NCBI GenBank assembly: GCA_040882605.1
Contig: JBBEAY010000003.1
Coordinates: 122,076-186,075 of the forward strand
Direction: 5' to 3'
Length of the DNA stretch: 64,000 bases
Source of the DNA: JAOUEA01 sp040882605
Lineage (GTDB): Bacteria; Actinomycetota; UBA4738; HRBIN12
Shown here: positions 50,091 through 58,797 of the stretch, piece by piece
How the letters are laid out: the number at the start of each line of letters is the position of its first letter
How positions within the stretch are numbered: the first letter of the stretch is position 1
Notes under the pieces: model-generated
What the model was told of the DNA's origin: nothing
Database searches by the model: none
Seen by the model: the letters and a program-made list of their open reading frames with translations, nothing else
Made by a program: the position numbers and the translations under genes

Positions 50091-50141
50091 ACCTTGATCC
50101 ACGTCCGAGTGCCGCTCCGAGTCCCGGCCCCACGTCCAAGC

Positions 50142-50255
50142 TCACACCGAGGAGTGCGTGGGCGGTCCTGATGGCACCAGTAGCTGAGCCCAGAAGCCAG
50201 CGAGGAGGACGGGATCCGCGCAGTCGATGACCACCGCGCCGAGGCGTACGCCCAA
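50142..50255 (-). pseudogene. Truncated VOC (glyoxalase-like) remnant
   Basis: The minus-strand frame reads LGVRLGAVVIDCADPVLLAG followed by FWAQLLVPSG and stops at 50142. The pattern R-L-G-x-V-V-I-D-C-x-D-P-x-x-L-A-x-F-W is the N-terminus of actinobacterial VOC (Glyoxalase_6-like) proteins, which are normally 120 or more residues. Only about 37 remain, and only a TTG start is available. It is probably a decayed gene. Confidence 0.45.
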
Positions 50256-50320
50256 CGGTGCCGGGTCGACATCGTCTACGGGCGGACGCTAACGGGTGCT
50301 GACGACAGTCACAAGGATTC

Positions 50321-50339
50321 GTTGCATGTGGTGCAACGT
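50321..50339. terminator. Palindrome after the arginine operon
   Basis: CGTTGCA (50321-50327) and TGCAACG (50333-50339) form a perfect 7-base stem around TGTGG. It lies 230 bases beyond argH and 135 bases before the SDR stop. It could be a terminator, or a protein-binding site since the arms resemble TGCAT-type boxes. Confidence 0.35.
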
Positions 50340-50473
50340 GGAGAATGGCGAACGTTTCGAGCGCCCCTATCTCCTCAGGCGCGGTTCGGGTTGGGGTGTG
50401 GTCCCGGCGCTCTTCGGCGATCCGGGTGGTGGGATCGCGTCTCGTAGCGGTGGAGATTCGTCACCGCCATCCT

Positions 50474-51439
50474 CTAGCGCCCGCCGGCGCCAGTCAGCCG
50501 TTCGCACAGTTCCCAGAGCTTCGCGCGCTCCTCTTGTGTAGCGCCCGACGGCACCAGCTTCTCGGTCGAGCGGGGGGCGCGATCCAACCAGAACTTCCCG
50601 GTGAGGTGGCCGGGTTCCTTTGCGGTGGCGAGCCAGATGATCGTGTCGGCGCCCTCGTCCGGTGAGCGCAGGATCGGCCCGAGCAGCGTGCGGAACCCGG
50701 GGAGCCCCGTCTCGAGGCCCGGCGTGTCGGCCCAGCCCGGGTGCATCGCGTGCACCGCGACGCCGTCGTCGCGCAGGCGCTTCGCCCACTCTTCGGCGAG
50801 CACGACCTGCGCTCGCTTGGCGCGCGCGTACGCCTTGGCGCCCGAGTAGTCGACCGCCTCGATCTCGAGCGCGCCGACATCGAGCGACTGCGTGTACATG
50901 CCGCCGCTCGCGATGAACAGAACGCGTGCGCCGCCCGGCGTCGATCGCAGCAGCGGCACGAGCTCAGCCGTGAGCAGGAACGGGCCGAGCACCATCGTGG
51001 CGAACGTCATCTCGCGCTTGTCGACCGACTCGCGGCGCTCGGTAAGCAGCGCGCCAGCGTTGTGCACGAGCACGTCGAGGCGCGGCTCGCGCTCGCAAAG
51101 CTCGCTCGCCAGCCGGCGAACATCGTCGAGCGATGAGAGGTCGGCCACGTACAAGCCTGCATCGTGGTCGCCCGCCGAAGAGATCTCGGCGCGGGCCTTC
51201 TCGCCCCGCTCCGCGTCTCGGGCCACGATGCGAACCGCGGCGCCCGCTCGCGCGAGGGCTTTCGCGGTGACGAGACCGAGCCCCGAGTTGCCGCCCGTGA
51301 TCACCACGGTCCTGCCGTCCATGCGCAGCGAACCGAGATCCTGCCAGTGGTACATGCGCCTGCGCGCCTTGTAACCGATCTTGGTGAAGCTTCCGACCAC
51401 GCTCGCCTCGAGCACGGTGTCGATCGCCCTCCTCAACAT
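50474..51439 (-). CDS. Short-chain dehydrogenase/reductase
   Basis: 321 residues. The cofactor motif TGGNSGLGLVTAKALARAGA is classical-SDR, NNAG-like HNAGALLTERR follows, and the catalytic set is S in FIASGGMYTQ and Y/K in YARAK. The 40-residue N-terminal extension (ending MYHWQDLGSLRMDGR) and C-terminal LTGKFWLDRAPRSTEKLVP place it among dehydrogenase/reductase proteins close to retinol-dehydrogenase type. It may act on steroids, lipids or alcohols. Substrate unknown. Confidence 0.85.
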   Translation of the reverse strand: MLRRAIDTVLEASVVGSFTKIGYKARRRMYHWQDLGSLRMDGRTVVITGGNSGLGLVTAKALARAGAAVRIVARDAERGEKARAEISSAGDHDAGLYVADLSSLDDVRRLASELCEREPRLDVLVHNAGALLTERRESVDKREMTFATMVLGPFLLTAELVPLLRSTPGGARVLFIASGGMYTQSLDVGALEIEAVDYSGAKAYARAKRAQVVLAEEWAKRLRDDGVAVHAMHPGWADTPGLETGLPGFRTLLGPILRSPDEGADTIIWLATAKEPGHLTGKFWLDRAPRSTEKLVPSGATQEERAKLWELCERLTGAGGR

Positions 51440-51519
51440 GGGTGCTCACCAGGAATGATCATGCCTCGACGCTACTCGGGCTCAGTTGCCCGCAACCGCC
51501 ATGAGACCATGCGTGGTCG

Positions 51520-52011
51520 ATGCGGTTCACGATCAGGCCGTTCACCGAGGCCGACGCCGATGGGGTCGCCAGCTGGCGCTACCCACCGCCGTACGACGCG
51601 TACGACGTGTCCGAGGATCCGTCGATGGACGACGAGATGCGTGACGAGTCGCGCTGGGGCGCGTCGTGGTTCGCGGTCGACGACGCCGAGAGTGGTGCGC
51701 TTGCTGGCTTCCTCGAGCTCATAGCGAGCGAGTCGAAGTCCGAAGCTGGCACGCAGGTAGAAGTCGAGGTCGGGCTGGGGCTTCGTCCAGACCTCACCGG
51801 ACGAGGCATCGGTGTGGGATTCGTGCGTGCGGCGCTCGACTTCTCGCGCGAGCGCTGGTCGCCGCTCTCGTTCGCGCTCGACGTGTTCCCATGGAACGAA
51901 CGCGCGATCCGGGTCTATGAACGAGCTAACTTCGAGCGCGGAGAGGTGTACGACCGCCGGTTCGAGAACGGCAACGAGGTCACGTTCCTCCGGATGATGC
52001 GCCCGGCGTGA
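51520..52011 (+). CDS. GNAT-family acetyltransferase
   Basis: 163 residues. The acetyl-CoA motif A reads LGLRPDLTGRGIGVGFVRAAL, in the Q/RxxGxG/A form, and NERAIRVYERANFERGEVYD is motif B. WRYPPPYDAYD at the start is characteristic of a subgroup of bacterial GNAT proteins close to the RimI/RimJ class. Substrate unknown. Its 3' end overlaps the end of the convergent membrane protein gene by 32 bases. Confidence 0.87.
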   Translation: MRFTIRPFTEADADGVASWRYPPPYDAYDVSEDPSMDDEMRDESRWGASWFAVDDAESGALAGFLELIASESKSEAGTQVEVEVGLGLRPDLTGRGIGVGFVRAALDFSRERWSPLSFALDVFPWNERAIRVYERANFERGEVYDRRFENGNEVTFLRMMRPA

Positions 52012-53095
52012 CCGGCCCGCCGCGGCGGCGATGCAGTTCCAGGTACTCCTTGCGTCGCCGGAACGTGTCTCGCAGCTCCTCGCGCAGCGAGTCGACGAAC
52101 TGGTCCCGGTAAGCGGCGTCGACGAGGATCGTGACCGCGTAGTAGAGGCCGACGAATGCGGCGACCCCGGTCGCAACGCGCAGCAACGGCTCGTTGACCT
52201 GCACCTGGTCGCCGAACCATGCGATCGTGAAGAGCACGTCGTCGGGTCTCAGTAGCCACGCGTCGCGCACGGCCTCGTTCACGAGCAGCGAGCCGAGGAC
52301 GACGTAGAAGAGCCAGATCGCCCCACTGACGAAGATCACCTGCAGCATCTCGCTGATCAGCGCCACGGCGGCGAGGTTGAGTCGTTCCTTGCGCCGGAGC
52401 GGGATATCACCGACCGCCTCCTCGCCCTGCACCTCGCGCACGACCCCAGGCAGGCGCACGGCGAGGAACACCATCGCGAGCAGCACGAACAACGCCATCG
52501 CCGACCAGAACGCGCCGGGGCCCGGCGTGGTGAAGACCTGCCAGATCTCCGTGGTGAAGAACATCACCAGCGAGAAGAACAGCAACAGCGGCACGGCGCG
52601 CACGAGCACTGTCACCGAAGCTGCGAACTGCTGGAAGAACCGTCCGCCAGCCCAGCGAACGATCGACAACAGGCCGAAGCCGATCACGAGGTAGACGAGC
52701 AGCAGCAGCGCCGCGTTCACGAGCATCGTGTTGAACCCGAACAGGAACTGCCGACTGAACAAGATCGGCAATAGCGCCGGCAGCACCACGAAGGCGGCGA
52801 GCTCGGGCGTTCCGACCCGCCGAGGCACCGAGAAGAACGCACGCCTGCGCGCCAGATTCAGCAGGCCGAACGCGCCCACCAAGAGGGCGGCGCCCCCGAG
52901 CGCGAACAACAGGTTCGCCCAACCGGCCTTCAGGTCGGTCGCGTTCACGACCTCGAGCACGAACGCGAGCGTGAGGAACGGGAGCGCGCGCGTGAAGACG
53001 TCCTCGGCCGCGGAGAAGTCCAGGATCAGGTTCGGCAGCCCGTCGCGCCGGAACCCTCGCTCGAGCTCTGCGATGCGCCCTGCGTCGTCGTTCAC
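51980..53095 (-). CDS. Hypothetical multi-pass membrane protein
   Basis: 371 residues from a GTG. An N-terminal soluble part of about 35 residues (with GFRRDGLPNLILDFSAAEDV) is followed by seven or eight hydrophobic segments, among them FLTLAFVLEVV, LLFALGGAALLVGAFGLLNL, LVNAALLLLVYLVIGFGLL and IFVSGAIWLFYVVLGSLLV. A charged tail, LREELRDTFRRRKEYLELHRRR, ends it. No transporter or enzyme motif is seen. It resembles uncharacterised actinobacterial membrane proteins. It overlaps the GNAT gene tail-to-tail. Confidence 0.75.
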   Translation of the reverse strand: MNDDAGRIAELERGFRRDGLPNLILDFSAAEDVFTRALPFLTLAFVLEVVNATDLKAGWANLLFALGGAALLVGAFGLLNLARRRAFFSVPRRVGTPELAAFVVLPALLPILFSRQFLFGFNTMLVNAALLLLVYLVIGFGLLSIVRWAGGRFFQQFAASVTVLVRAVPLLLFFSLVMFFTTEIWQVFTTPGPGAFWSAMALFVLLAMVFLAVRLPGVVREVQGEEAVGDIPLRRKERLNLAAVALISEMLQVIFVSGAIWLFYVVLGSLLVNEAVRDAWLLRPDDVLFTIAWFGDQVQVNEPLLRVATGVAAFVGLYYAVTILVDAAYRDQFVDSLREELRDTFRRRKEYLELHRRRGGPVTPGASSGGT

Positions 53096-53171
53096 GGTGG
53101 CATCGAACCACGCCCGTAGCTCCCGATCGTGCAGGCGCGTCGCATGTCACACCCACCGATAGGCTGACGAC

Positions 53172-53882
53172 GTGCAGGAACGGTCGTTCTCGAGCGCGTT
53201 GGTCCTTGTCGCCCACCCCGACGACGCGGAGTTCATGTGCGGCGGCACGGTCGCCGCATGGACCCGCGACGGCTGCGAGGTGAATTACGTGATCTGCACC
53301 GACGGATCGGCGGGCTCCAACGAGCCGGGCGCAAGTCGAGAGCGCGTCGCGCCCATCCGCGAGCGGGAACAGCGCGCAGCCGCCGCCGTGCTCGGTGTGA
53401 AGACGGTGACGTTCCTCGGCGAGACCGACGGCCTGCTCGAGGTCACGCCCGCGACACGCAAGAAGGTCACACGCGAGATCCGCCGTCTGCGGCCCGAGGT
53501 GCTCCTAGCACCCGACCCCGCGCGTCTGTGGTCGGGTCAGGGCTACATCAACCACTGGGATCACAAACAGGCCGGCTTGCTCGCGCTCACCGCCGTGATG
53601 CCCGACGCGCCAACCCGCGTCATGTTCCAAGAGCTCGAAAGCGAGGGCATCGAGCCGTATGAGATCCCGAACTTGTGGCTCTCGAGCAACGAGCCCGACA
53701 CTTACGTCGACATCACGAAGACGATCGACATCAAGCTGCAGGCGCTCGCCCAACATGTCTCCGAGGAAGGCGAGGCGGCTGCGCCCTTCGTGCGAGAACG
53801 CGCTCGGCAGGTCGGCGAAGAGGCGGGCGTGGAGTACGCCGAAGCGTTCAAGGCCCTCCGTTTCGTGGACGACGATGAGTAG
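53172..53882 (+). CDS. PIG-L/LmbE-type deacetylase
   Basis: 236 residues from a GTG. The zinc and catalytic motif is VLVAHPDDAEFMCGGTVA, and the third ligand lies in YINHWDHKQAG (HxxH). GSAGSNEPGASRE and FLGETDGLLEV are typical loops. In actinomycetes such enzymes deacetylate GlcNAc-inositol (MshB), mycothiol conjugates (Mca) or other N-acetyl sugars. The short length and sequence match the general LmbE group more than MshB, so the substrate is open. The next gene starts 6 bases after its stop. Confidence 0.88.
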   Translation: MQERSFSSALVLVAHPDDAEFMCGGTVAAWTRDGCEVNYVICTDGSAGSNEPGASRERVAPIREREQRAAAAVLGVKTVTFLGETDGLLEVTPATRKKVTREIRRLRPEVLLAPDPARLWSGQGYINHWDHKQAGLLALTAVMPDAPTRVMFQELESEGIEPYEIPNLWLSSNEPDTYVDITKTIDIKLQALAQHVSEEGEAAAPFVRERARQVGEEAGVEYAEAFKALRFVDDDE

Positions 53883-53888
53883 GTGAAC

Positions 53889-54404
53889 ATGGAATTCGAG
53901 ATGGACAGCGGCCACGACGAGCCCTTCGACCTCAGCCCCGACGAACGCCGGGACATCGAGGCCGACCTCGACGACCTGGCTGCGATGCGAACGGTCTTCT
54001 CGCCACAAGGCGTGAAAGGCGTCGTGATCGCATGTCAGGACTGTGGCTCGAACCACTTCTTCGAGTGGGAGCTGCTCCGCGACAACCTCGAGCAGATGCT
54101 CACGACCGGCGAGCCCCGCCCCCACGAGCCGGCGTTCGAGCTGGCCGAGAGCGAGTACATCCAATGGGACTACGGCAAGGGTTACGTCGACGCGCTCGCC
54201 GACACTGGCCTCGAGCCCGATCGTCGCATCGAGATCACGCAGTGCCCCTGGTGCGAGACGCCGTTCGACGGCTCGTTCGCATTCTGCCCCACGTGTGGTC
54301 GCACGCTCGCGACGGTGCGTCTGTACCGCGAGCTGCTCAACCGGGGATTCGACGAACGTGACGTTCGCGCCCTGCTCGTGCGCGCCGGCTACGAACCCTT
54401 CTGA
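53889..54404 (+). CDS. DUF5319-like protein with a C-terminal zinc ribbon
   Basis: 171 residues. The N-terminal half, with SPDERRDIEADLDDLAAMRTVF then ACQDCGSNHFFEWELLRDNL, resembles an actinobacterial family of unknown function (I think DUF5319) by its CxxCxxxHxFxWxLL pattern. The C-terminal half carries CPWCE and CPTCG, four cysteines of a zinc ribbon. I take the ATG at 53889; a GTG at 53883 is possible. It may bind nucleic acid or protein. It is probably cotranscribed with the deacetylase. Confidence 0.6.
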   Translation: MEFEMDSGHDEPFDLSPDERRDIEADLDDLAAMRTVFSPQGVKGVVIACQDCGSNHFFEWELLRDNLEQMLTTGEPRPHEPAFELAESEYIQWDYGKGYVDALADTGLEPDRRIEITQCPWCETPFDGSFAFCPTCGRTLATVRLYRELLNRGFDERDVRALLVRAGYEPF

Positions 54405-54513
54405 ACCGCCACGCCGCGGGCCCGTTTCGCATCGCGAACTTGCGCGCTCGCCTCGTGAGGACGACGATGCAACCCTGCTCGCATCAGCATGCCCGCTGGA
54501 AGGGGGAGGGCCG

Positions 54514-54834
54514 ATGGCTCGCTTCATGTTCAAGGTCTCCTACAGCAAGGAGGGCATGCAGGGCGTCATCAAGGAAGGCGCCGTGAACCGCAAGACCTTC
54601 ATCGAGAAGATGGCGGCCGAGATGGGGGGCTCGATCAGCTCGTTCGACTTCGCGTTCGGCGACACCGACGCGTACGTCATCGCCGAGATGGAAGACCAGA
54701 TCACCGCTGCCGCGGTCGCGACCGCCGTCACTGCGTCGGGGGCCGGCAGCATCGAGACCGTCGTGCTGCTCTCGGCCGACGACGTCGACCGCGCGATCGG
54801 GAAGCACGCGCCGTATCGGGCGCCCGGCGCCTGA
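54514..54834 (+). CDS. GYD-domain protein
   Basis: 106 residues with GGGGGAGGG upstream of the ATG. The first half (ARFMFKVSYSKEGMQGVIKE) and the FDFAFGDTDAYVIAEMEDQI segment with the G-D-x-D-A-Y pattern are those of the GYD/dimeric alpha-beta barrel family, in which the usual motif is GxYD. These proteins are small, stress-related or of unknown role. It ends 18 bases from the convergent ligD stop. Confidence 0.8.
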   Translation: MARFMFKVSYSKEGMQGVIKEGAVNRKTFIEKMAAEMGGSISSFDFAFGDTDAYVIAEMEDQITAAAVATAVTASGAGSIETVVLLSADDVDRAIGKHAPYRAPGA

Positions 54835-54852
54835 GGGAAGCCGCGCGCGCCG

Positions 54853-57438
54853 TCACCGACGCTTCCTCTTCGTGTCTGTCACTCGACGAGAGCCGGCCAG
54901 CGGCTCTAGCACGCAGTCCTCGGGCGCGAGGTCGGGGCGCAGTCCTCGGAACGACGGCGCGCGCATCTTCTCCGAGCTCTTCGTGATCTCGAGGAAGCGC
55001 ACCTCGCAGACGAGGTTGGGTTCAACGAACGTGGCGCCCTTCACCGCGGCGAGATCGGGGTCGTCGACCGCCGGTCTCGATCGCACCAAGGGCGCAAGGT
55101 CCTTCATCAGCGCCTCGAGCATGCGCTCGGTGAAGCCCGATCCGACCTGCCCGACCCACCGCATCAGGCCCGCGCCGTCGATCGCGCCGACGAGCAGCGC
55201 ACCGAATGAACCCTCGCGGCCACCCTTGCCGCGAGTGAACCCCAAGATCACGCACGCCTGCGTGTTCATCAGCTTGATCTTGCGCCAGTCGGGACCGCGG
55301 CGACCCGGCAGGTACGCGGAGCCCTTCCGCTTCGCCATGACGCCTTCGAGGCCGAGTCCTTTGGCAGCCTCGGTGAGATCGACGCCGTCGCCTTCGGCGT
55401 GCGTCGTCACCTGCAACCGGTGGTCCTGCTCCACGACCAGCTCGAGGAGCTCCCGGCGCTGTTCGAGCGTGAGCCCGGTCGTGTCGTGGCCGTCGAGCCA
55501 GAGCAGGTCGAACGCCACCAGCGAGACGGGCGTGATCTTCGCCGTGCGTGCGATCGCGCGTTCCCCTGAGAGGTTCATGCGCCCCTGCAAGACTTCGAAC
55601 GACGGCCGGCCCGCGTCATCGAACGCCACGATCTCCCCGTCGACCACGGCGTTCACCTGGTCGACCAGCTCGTGCACCATGTGCAGCTCGGGGTACTGCG
55701 CGGTCGCGTCGCGCCCGGTGCGCGTGCGAACCACGGTCTGGCCGGTCGAGAGCTCGGCCATGCATCTGATGCCGTCGAGCTTCGGCTCGAACCACCACTC
55801 GGGCTCATCGAAGGCTTCCCAGCCGCCCTCGGCGAGCATCGGCTCGAACCGCGGCGGCGCGGCGATCGCCGGCGCGCTCTGCGCGCTCGCGAGGAAGCCG
55901 AGCCAGTCGCGGTTCGTCTTCACGAAGTGGAACTCGAGCCCGGGGTAGCGACGGCCGTGCAGCACGAACGAGACCTTGGTGTCGGTCCACTCGACCGTCT
56001 CGTACCAGCCGTCGTCGAAGATGCGCACGTCGCCGGCGCCGTAGTGGCCCTCAGGGATCGTGCCCTCGAACTTTCCGTACTCGAGCGGGTGCACCTCGGT
56101 CTGCACGGCCAATCGCTTGTCACCCTTCGCGATCGGAAGCCCCTTCGGCACCGCCCACGACGGCAGTGCGCCTTCGCGCTCCAGCCGCACGTCGTAATGC
56201 AGCCGGGTGGCTCGATGCTTGTGGATCACGAACGAGCTTCCGCCGGGCGCGACCTCGCCGGGCGCAGGCTCGCTCGTGCCCTCAGGACCGAAGTCGCGAC
56301 GTCGCACGTACTCGAACAACGCTGGATCCTTCGACGCGGCTGCGATCTGGTCGGAGGTCCGCCCGGCAACGCTCTTCGCAGCGGTGCGGGGGAGCGGTGC
56401 GTCGACGTCCGGGCGTGCCTCGTCGATCGCCGTCGCCTCCACGCCCAGGGACTCGAGCGCCGCGGTCAGATCCATCGCCTCGGTCCGCACACCCTCGAAC
56501 AGGTCGCCGACCCGTTCGAAGCGTTCCCACACGTTGTCGATGCGGAAGTCGGCCGGCTCGAAGCCGCCTTCGAACACCTCATCCCAAGTGAGCGGCGTCG
56601 ACACCGGGGCGCGCGGCTCCGGCCGCACCGAGTACGCGGCCGAGATGTTGGCCCCCGAGCGGTTCATGTTGTGGTCGATGAAGATCTTGCCGGTGCGGTC
56701 GGCGATCTTCCACGCCATCGTCACCCGGTCGGGGTCGGCACCCTTGATCAGCCGTCCGGCTGCGCCGACGAAGGCTCGCACCGTGTCGTATGAATAGGTG
56801 CCGCGCAGCACCGGCAGGTAGATCTGCAAGCCGGTTGCGCCGCTCGTCTTGGGGAACGCGGTGAGCCCGAGCTGGTCGAGCAGCACCTTGATGTGCCGCG
56901 CGACGACGAGCACGTCCTCGTAGGTGTAGGGCTCGAACGGATCGAGGTCGAAGAACAGGTAATCCGGATGCGCGACATCTTCGCATCGCGAGTGCAGCGG
57001 GTGGAACTCGATGCATCCGAGGTTCGCGACGTACAGCAGCCCGGCCGCGTCGATGAGCGTGAGGTAGTCGGTCTCGCCACCCTTGGCCTCGTCGCTCTGC
57101 ACGACGCAGCGGCCGAGCCAGTCCGGGGTGTGCGAGGGCGCCGATTTCTCATAGAAGAACGGCCCGTCGATGCCGTCGGGCATCCGCTTCATGGTGAGCG
57201 GCCGCCTGTCGAGGTGCGGCACGATCAGCGGCGCGACGTTGAAGTAGTAGGCGAGAAGGTCGCCCTTGGTGTAGCCCTCGTCCGGCCAGAAGATCTTCGT
57301 CAGGTTCGAAAGGCGCAGCTCTCGGCCGTCGACCTGAGTCCACCAGGCGTCGCCGTCACGGGTCGCCTCGATCGCGCTCGGCATCTCGACGGTGAATGCC
57401 TCCTTCGAGGTGCTCGCCCGTTTCCTCTTCGATGCCAT
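54853..57438 (-). CDS. ligD: Multifunctional DNA ligase D (polymerase-phosphoesterase-ligase)
   Basis: 861 residues in the order polymerase/primase (residues about 20-300), 3'-phosphoesterase (about 395-520) and ATP-dependent ligase (about 530-850), as in mycobacteria. The polymerase domain shows FWPDEGYTKGDLLAYYF and DYLFFDLDPFEPY (catalytic DxD). The phosphoesterase has HKHRATRLHYDVRLE and GHYGAGDVRIFDDG. The ligase nucleotidyl lysine is in WWFEPKLDGIRCMAEL. Together with Ku it repairs double-strand breaks by end joining. Divergent from the small DUF6457 gene and Ku. Confidence 0.96.
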   Translation of the reverse strand: MASKRKRASTSKEAFTVEMPSAIEATRDGDAWWTQVDGRELRLSNLTKIFWPDEGYTKGDLLAYYFNVAPLIVPHLDRRPLTMKRMPDGIDGPFFYEKSAPSHTPDWLGRCVVQSDEAKGGETDYLTLIDAAGLLYVANLGCIEFHPLHSRCEDVAHPDYLFFDLDPFEPYTYEDVLVVARHIKVLLDQLGLTAFPKTSGATGLQIYLPVLRGTYSYDTVRAFVGAAGRLIKGADPDRVTMAWKIADRTGKIFIDHNMNRSGANISAAYSVRPEPRAPVSTPLTWDEVFEGGFEPADFRIDNVWERFERVGDLFEGVRTEAMDLTAALESLGVEATAIDEARPDVDAPLPRTAAKSVAGRTSDQIAAASKDPALFEYVRRRDFGPEGTSEPAPGEVAPGGSSFVIHKHRATRLHYDVRLEREGALPSWAVPKGLPIAKGDKRLAVQTEVHPLEYGKFEGTIPEGHYGAGDVRIFDDGWYETVEWTDTKVSFVLHGRRYPGLEFHFVKTNRDWLGFLASAQSAPAIAAPPRFEPMLAEGGWEAFDEPEWWFEPKLDGIRCMAELSTGQTVVRTRTGRDATAQYPELHMVHELVDQVNAVVDGEIVAFDDAGRPSFEVLQGRMNLSGERAIARTAKITPVSLVAFDLLWLDGHDTTGLTLEQRRELLELVVEQDHRLQVTTHAEGDGVDLTEAAKGLGLEGVMAKRKGSAYLPGRRGPDWRKIKLMNTQACVILGFTRGKGGREGSFGALLVGAIDGAGLMRWVGQVGSGFTERMLEALMKDLAPLVRSRPAVDDPDLAAVKGATFVEPNLVCEVRFLEITKSSEKMRAPSFRGLRPDLAPEDCVLEPLAGSRRVTDTKRKRR

Positions 57439-57516
57439 GAGTTCGCAATGCTATCGGCAGGCTTCCGCTCGGAGTTGGCGTACCGTCGTGGCACGCGAAC
57501 CCGGGGGAGCAACCGA

Positions 57517-57768
57517 ATGACCGACTGGCTGGAGCAAGCGGCATCGATCATGGGCGTCGAGAAGCTCGATCACGAGTCTCAGGAACGGCTGCTAGGCGCG
57601 GCCCGCGACGTCGCGCACGGTGTCGAGCGAAAGCTCACGCCGATCGCCACCTATTTGCTGGGAGCGGCGGTGGAACGGCGTGTCGCCGCGGGCGAGCAGC
57701 GCGCAGCGGCGTTCGCCGCTGCGCTCGCCGATCTCGAGCGCGCGATCGACGCCGACCACGAGGCCTGA
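57517..57768 (+). CDS. Small helical protein (DUF6457-like)
   Basis: 83 residues from the ATG at 57517 with GGGGGAG upstream. The sequence WLEQAASIMGVEKLDHESQE, then ARDVAHGVERKLTPIATYLLG, is a four-helix pattern found in a small actinobacterial family usually placed near molybdopterin or formate genes. Nothing of that kind is adjacent; here it stands between ligD and ku. Function unknown. It may be cotranscribed with ku, 102 bases downstream. Confidence 0.6.
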   Translation: MTDWLEQAASIMGVEKLDHESQERLLGAARDVAHGVERKLTPIATYLLGAAVERRVAAGEQRAAAFAAALADLERAIDADHEA

Positions 57769-57870
57769 GCACCTTCCGGCTCGTCAGTGACGAGAGATAG
57801 ACTCGAAGCAGTCGCGCGCCGAGGGGTGCGCAACGCAACGGGAACCGACAGACTTCCTCGGAGGGACTCC

Positions 57871-58797
57871 ATGCCAAGATCGATGTGGAAAGGGGCCATC
57901 TCGTTCGGCCTCGTCACGATCCCGGTGGCCGTGTACCCGGCGACCGAGGAGAAGACCCTGCGTTTCAACCAGCTCCACGACGAGGACATGGGGCGTATCC
58001 GGTACAAGCGCGTGTGTGAGAAGGACGGCGAGATCGTCGACTTCGAGCACATCGTGAAGGGCTACGAGTACGAGAAGGATCGCTACGTCGTGCTGACCGA
58101 CGACGACTTCGATGCGGTGCCGGTGGAGTCGAGCCGCGCGATCGACATCCAGCAGTTCGTCGATCTCGACGAGATCGACCCGATGCTGTTCAAGAAGAGC
58201 TACTACCTCGCGCCCGATGAGACCGGCGCCAAGGCGTACGCGCTACTGCGCGAGGCGATGAGCCAGGACAACAAGGTGGGCATCGCCAAGGTCAGCTTCC
58301 GCGACAAGGAGCACCTCGCGGCGCTCCGCTTCAAGGACGACGCATTCGTGCTCGAGACGATGTACTGGCCCGATGAGATCCGCGAGGCCGACCTCGGCGA
58401 CGTCGACGTCACTTCGAAGGTCCGCGGGCAGGAAGTCGAGATGGCCCGCCAACTCATCGAGAACCTCACCGCCGAGTGGAACCCCGAGGAGTTCACCGAC
58501 GGATACCGCGAGGCGCTGATGAAGATCGTCGAAGCCAAGATCAACGGTGAGGAGATCGAGGTTGTCGAGGCCGAGCCCACCGCCAAGGTCGTCGACCTCA
58601 TGGCCGCGCTGAAGGCGAGCGTCGCGGCCGCGAAGAAGCAGGCCGGCACCGGCGAGCTCGAGGTCACTCCTGTGAAGAAGAAGACCGCAGCAGCCAAGAA
58701 GGCGACGGCGAAGAGATCCACGGCCAAGAAGAGCACCGCGAAGAAGACCACCGCCAAGACGAAGTCGCCTGCCCGGAAGCAGGCCGTCGGGGAGTGA
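57871..58797 (+). CDS. ku: Non-homologous end joining protein Ku
   Basis: 308 residues with TCGGAGGG upstream. The core begins MWKGAISFGLVTIPVAVYPA and contains HDEDMGRIRYKRVCEKDG and YYLAPDETGAKAYALLREAM. After about residue 250 the protein ends in a Lys/Ala-rich tail with repeats of STAKK, as in actinomycetes, where such tails tether Ku to DNA and aid end scanning. As a homodimer it binds ends and recruits LigD. The stop overlaps the GTG of the tandem GNAT gene. Confidence 0.96.
   Translation: MPRSMWKGAISFGLVTIPVAVYPATEEKTLRFNQLHDEDMGRIRYKRVCEKDGEIVDFEHIVKGYEYEKDRYVVLTDDDFDAVPVESSRAIDIQQFVDLDEIDPMLFKKSYYLAPDETGAKAYALLREAMSQDNKVGIAKVSFRDKEHLAALRFKDDAFVLETMYWPDEIREADLGDVDVTSKVRGQEVEMARQLIENLTAEWNPEEFTDGYREALMKIVEAKINGEEIEVVEAEPTAKVVDLMAALKASVAAAKKQAGTGELEVTPVKKKTAAAKKATAKRSTAKKSTAKKTTAKTKSPARKQAVGE

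Larger units (their letters stand above)
50091..50473. other. Intergenic stretch after argH
   Basis: This 383-base gap lies between argH and the convergent SDR gene. It holds a minus-strand remnant of a VOC-family gene (50142-50255) and a 7-base palindrome at 50321-50339 that may end the arginine transcript. Reading frames through the rest have no protein-like character. Confidence 0.6.
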
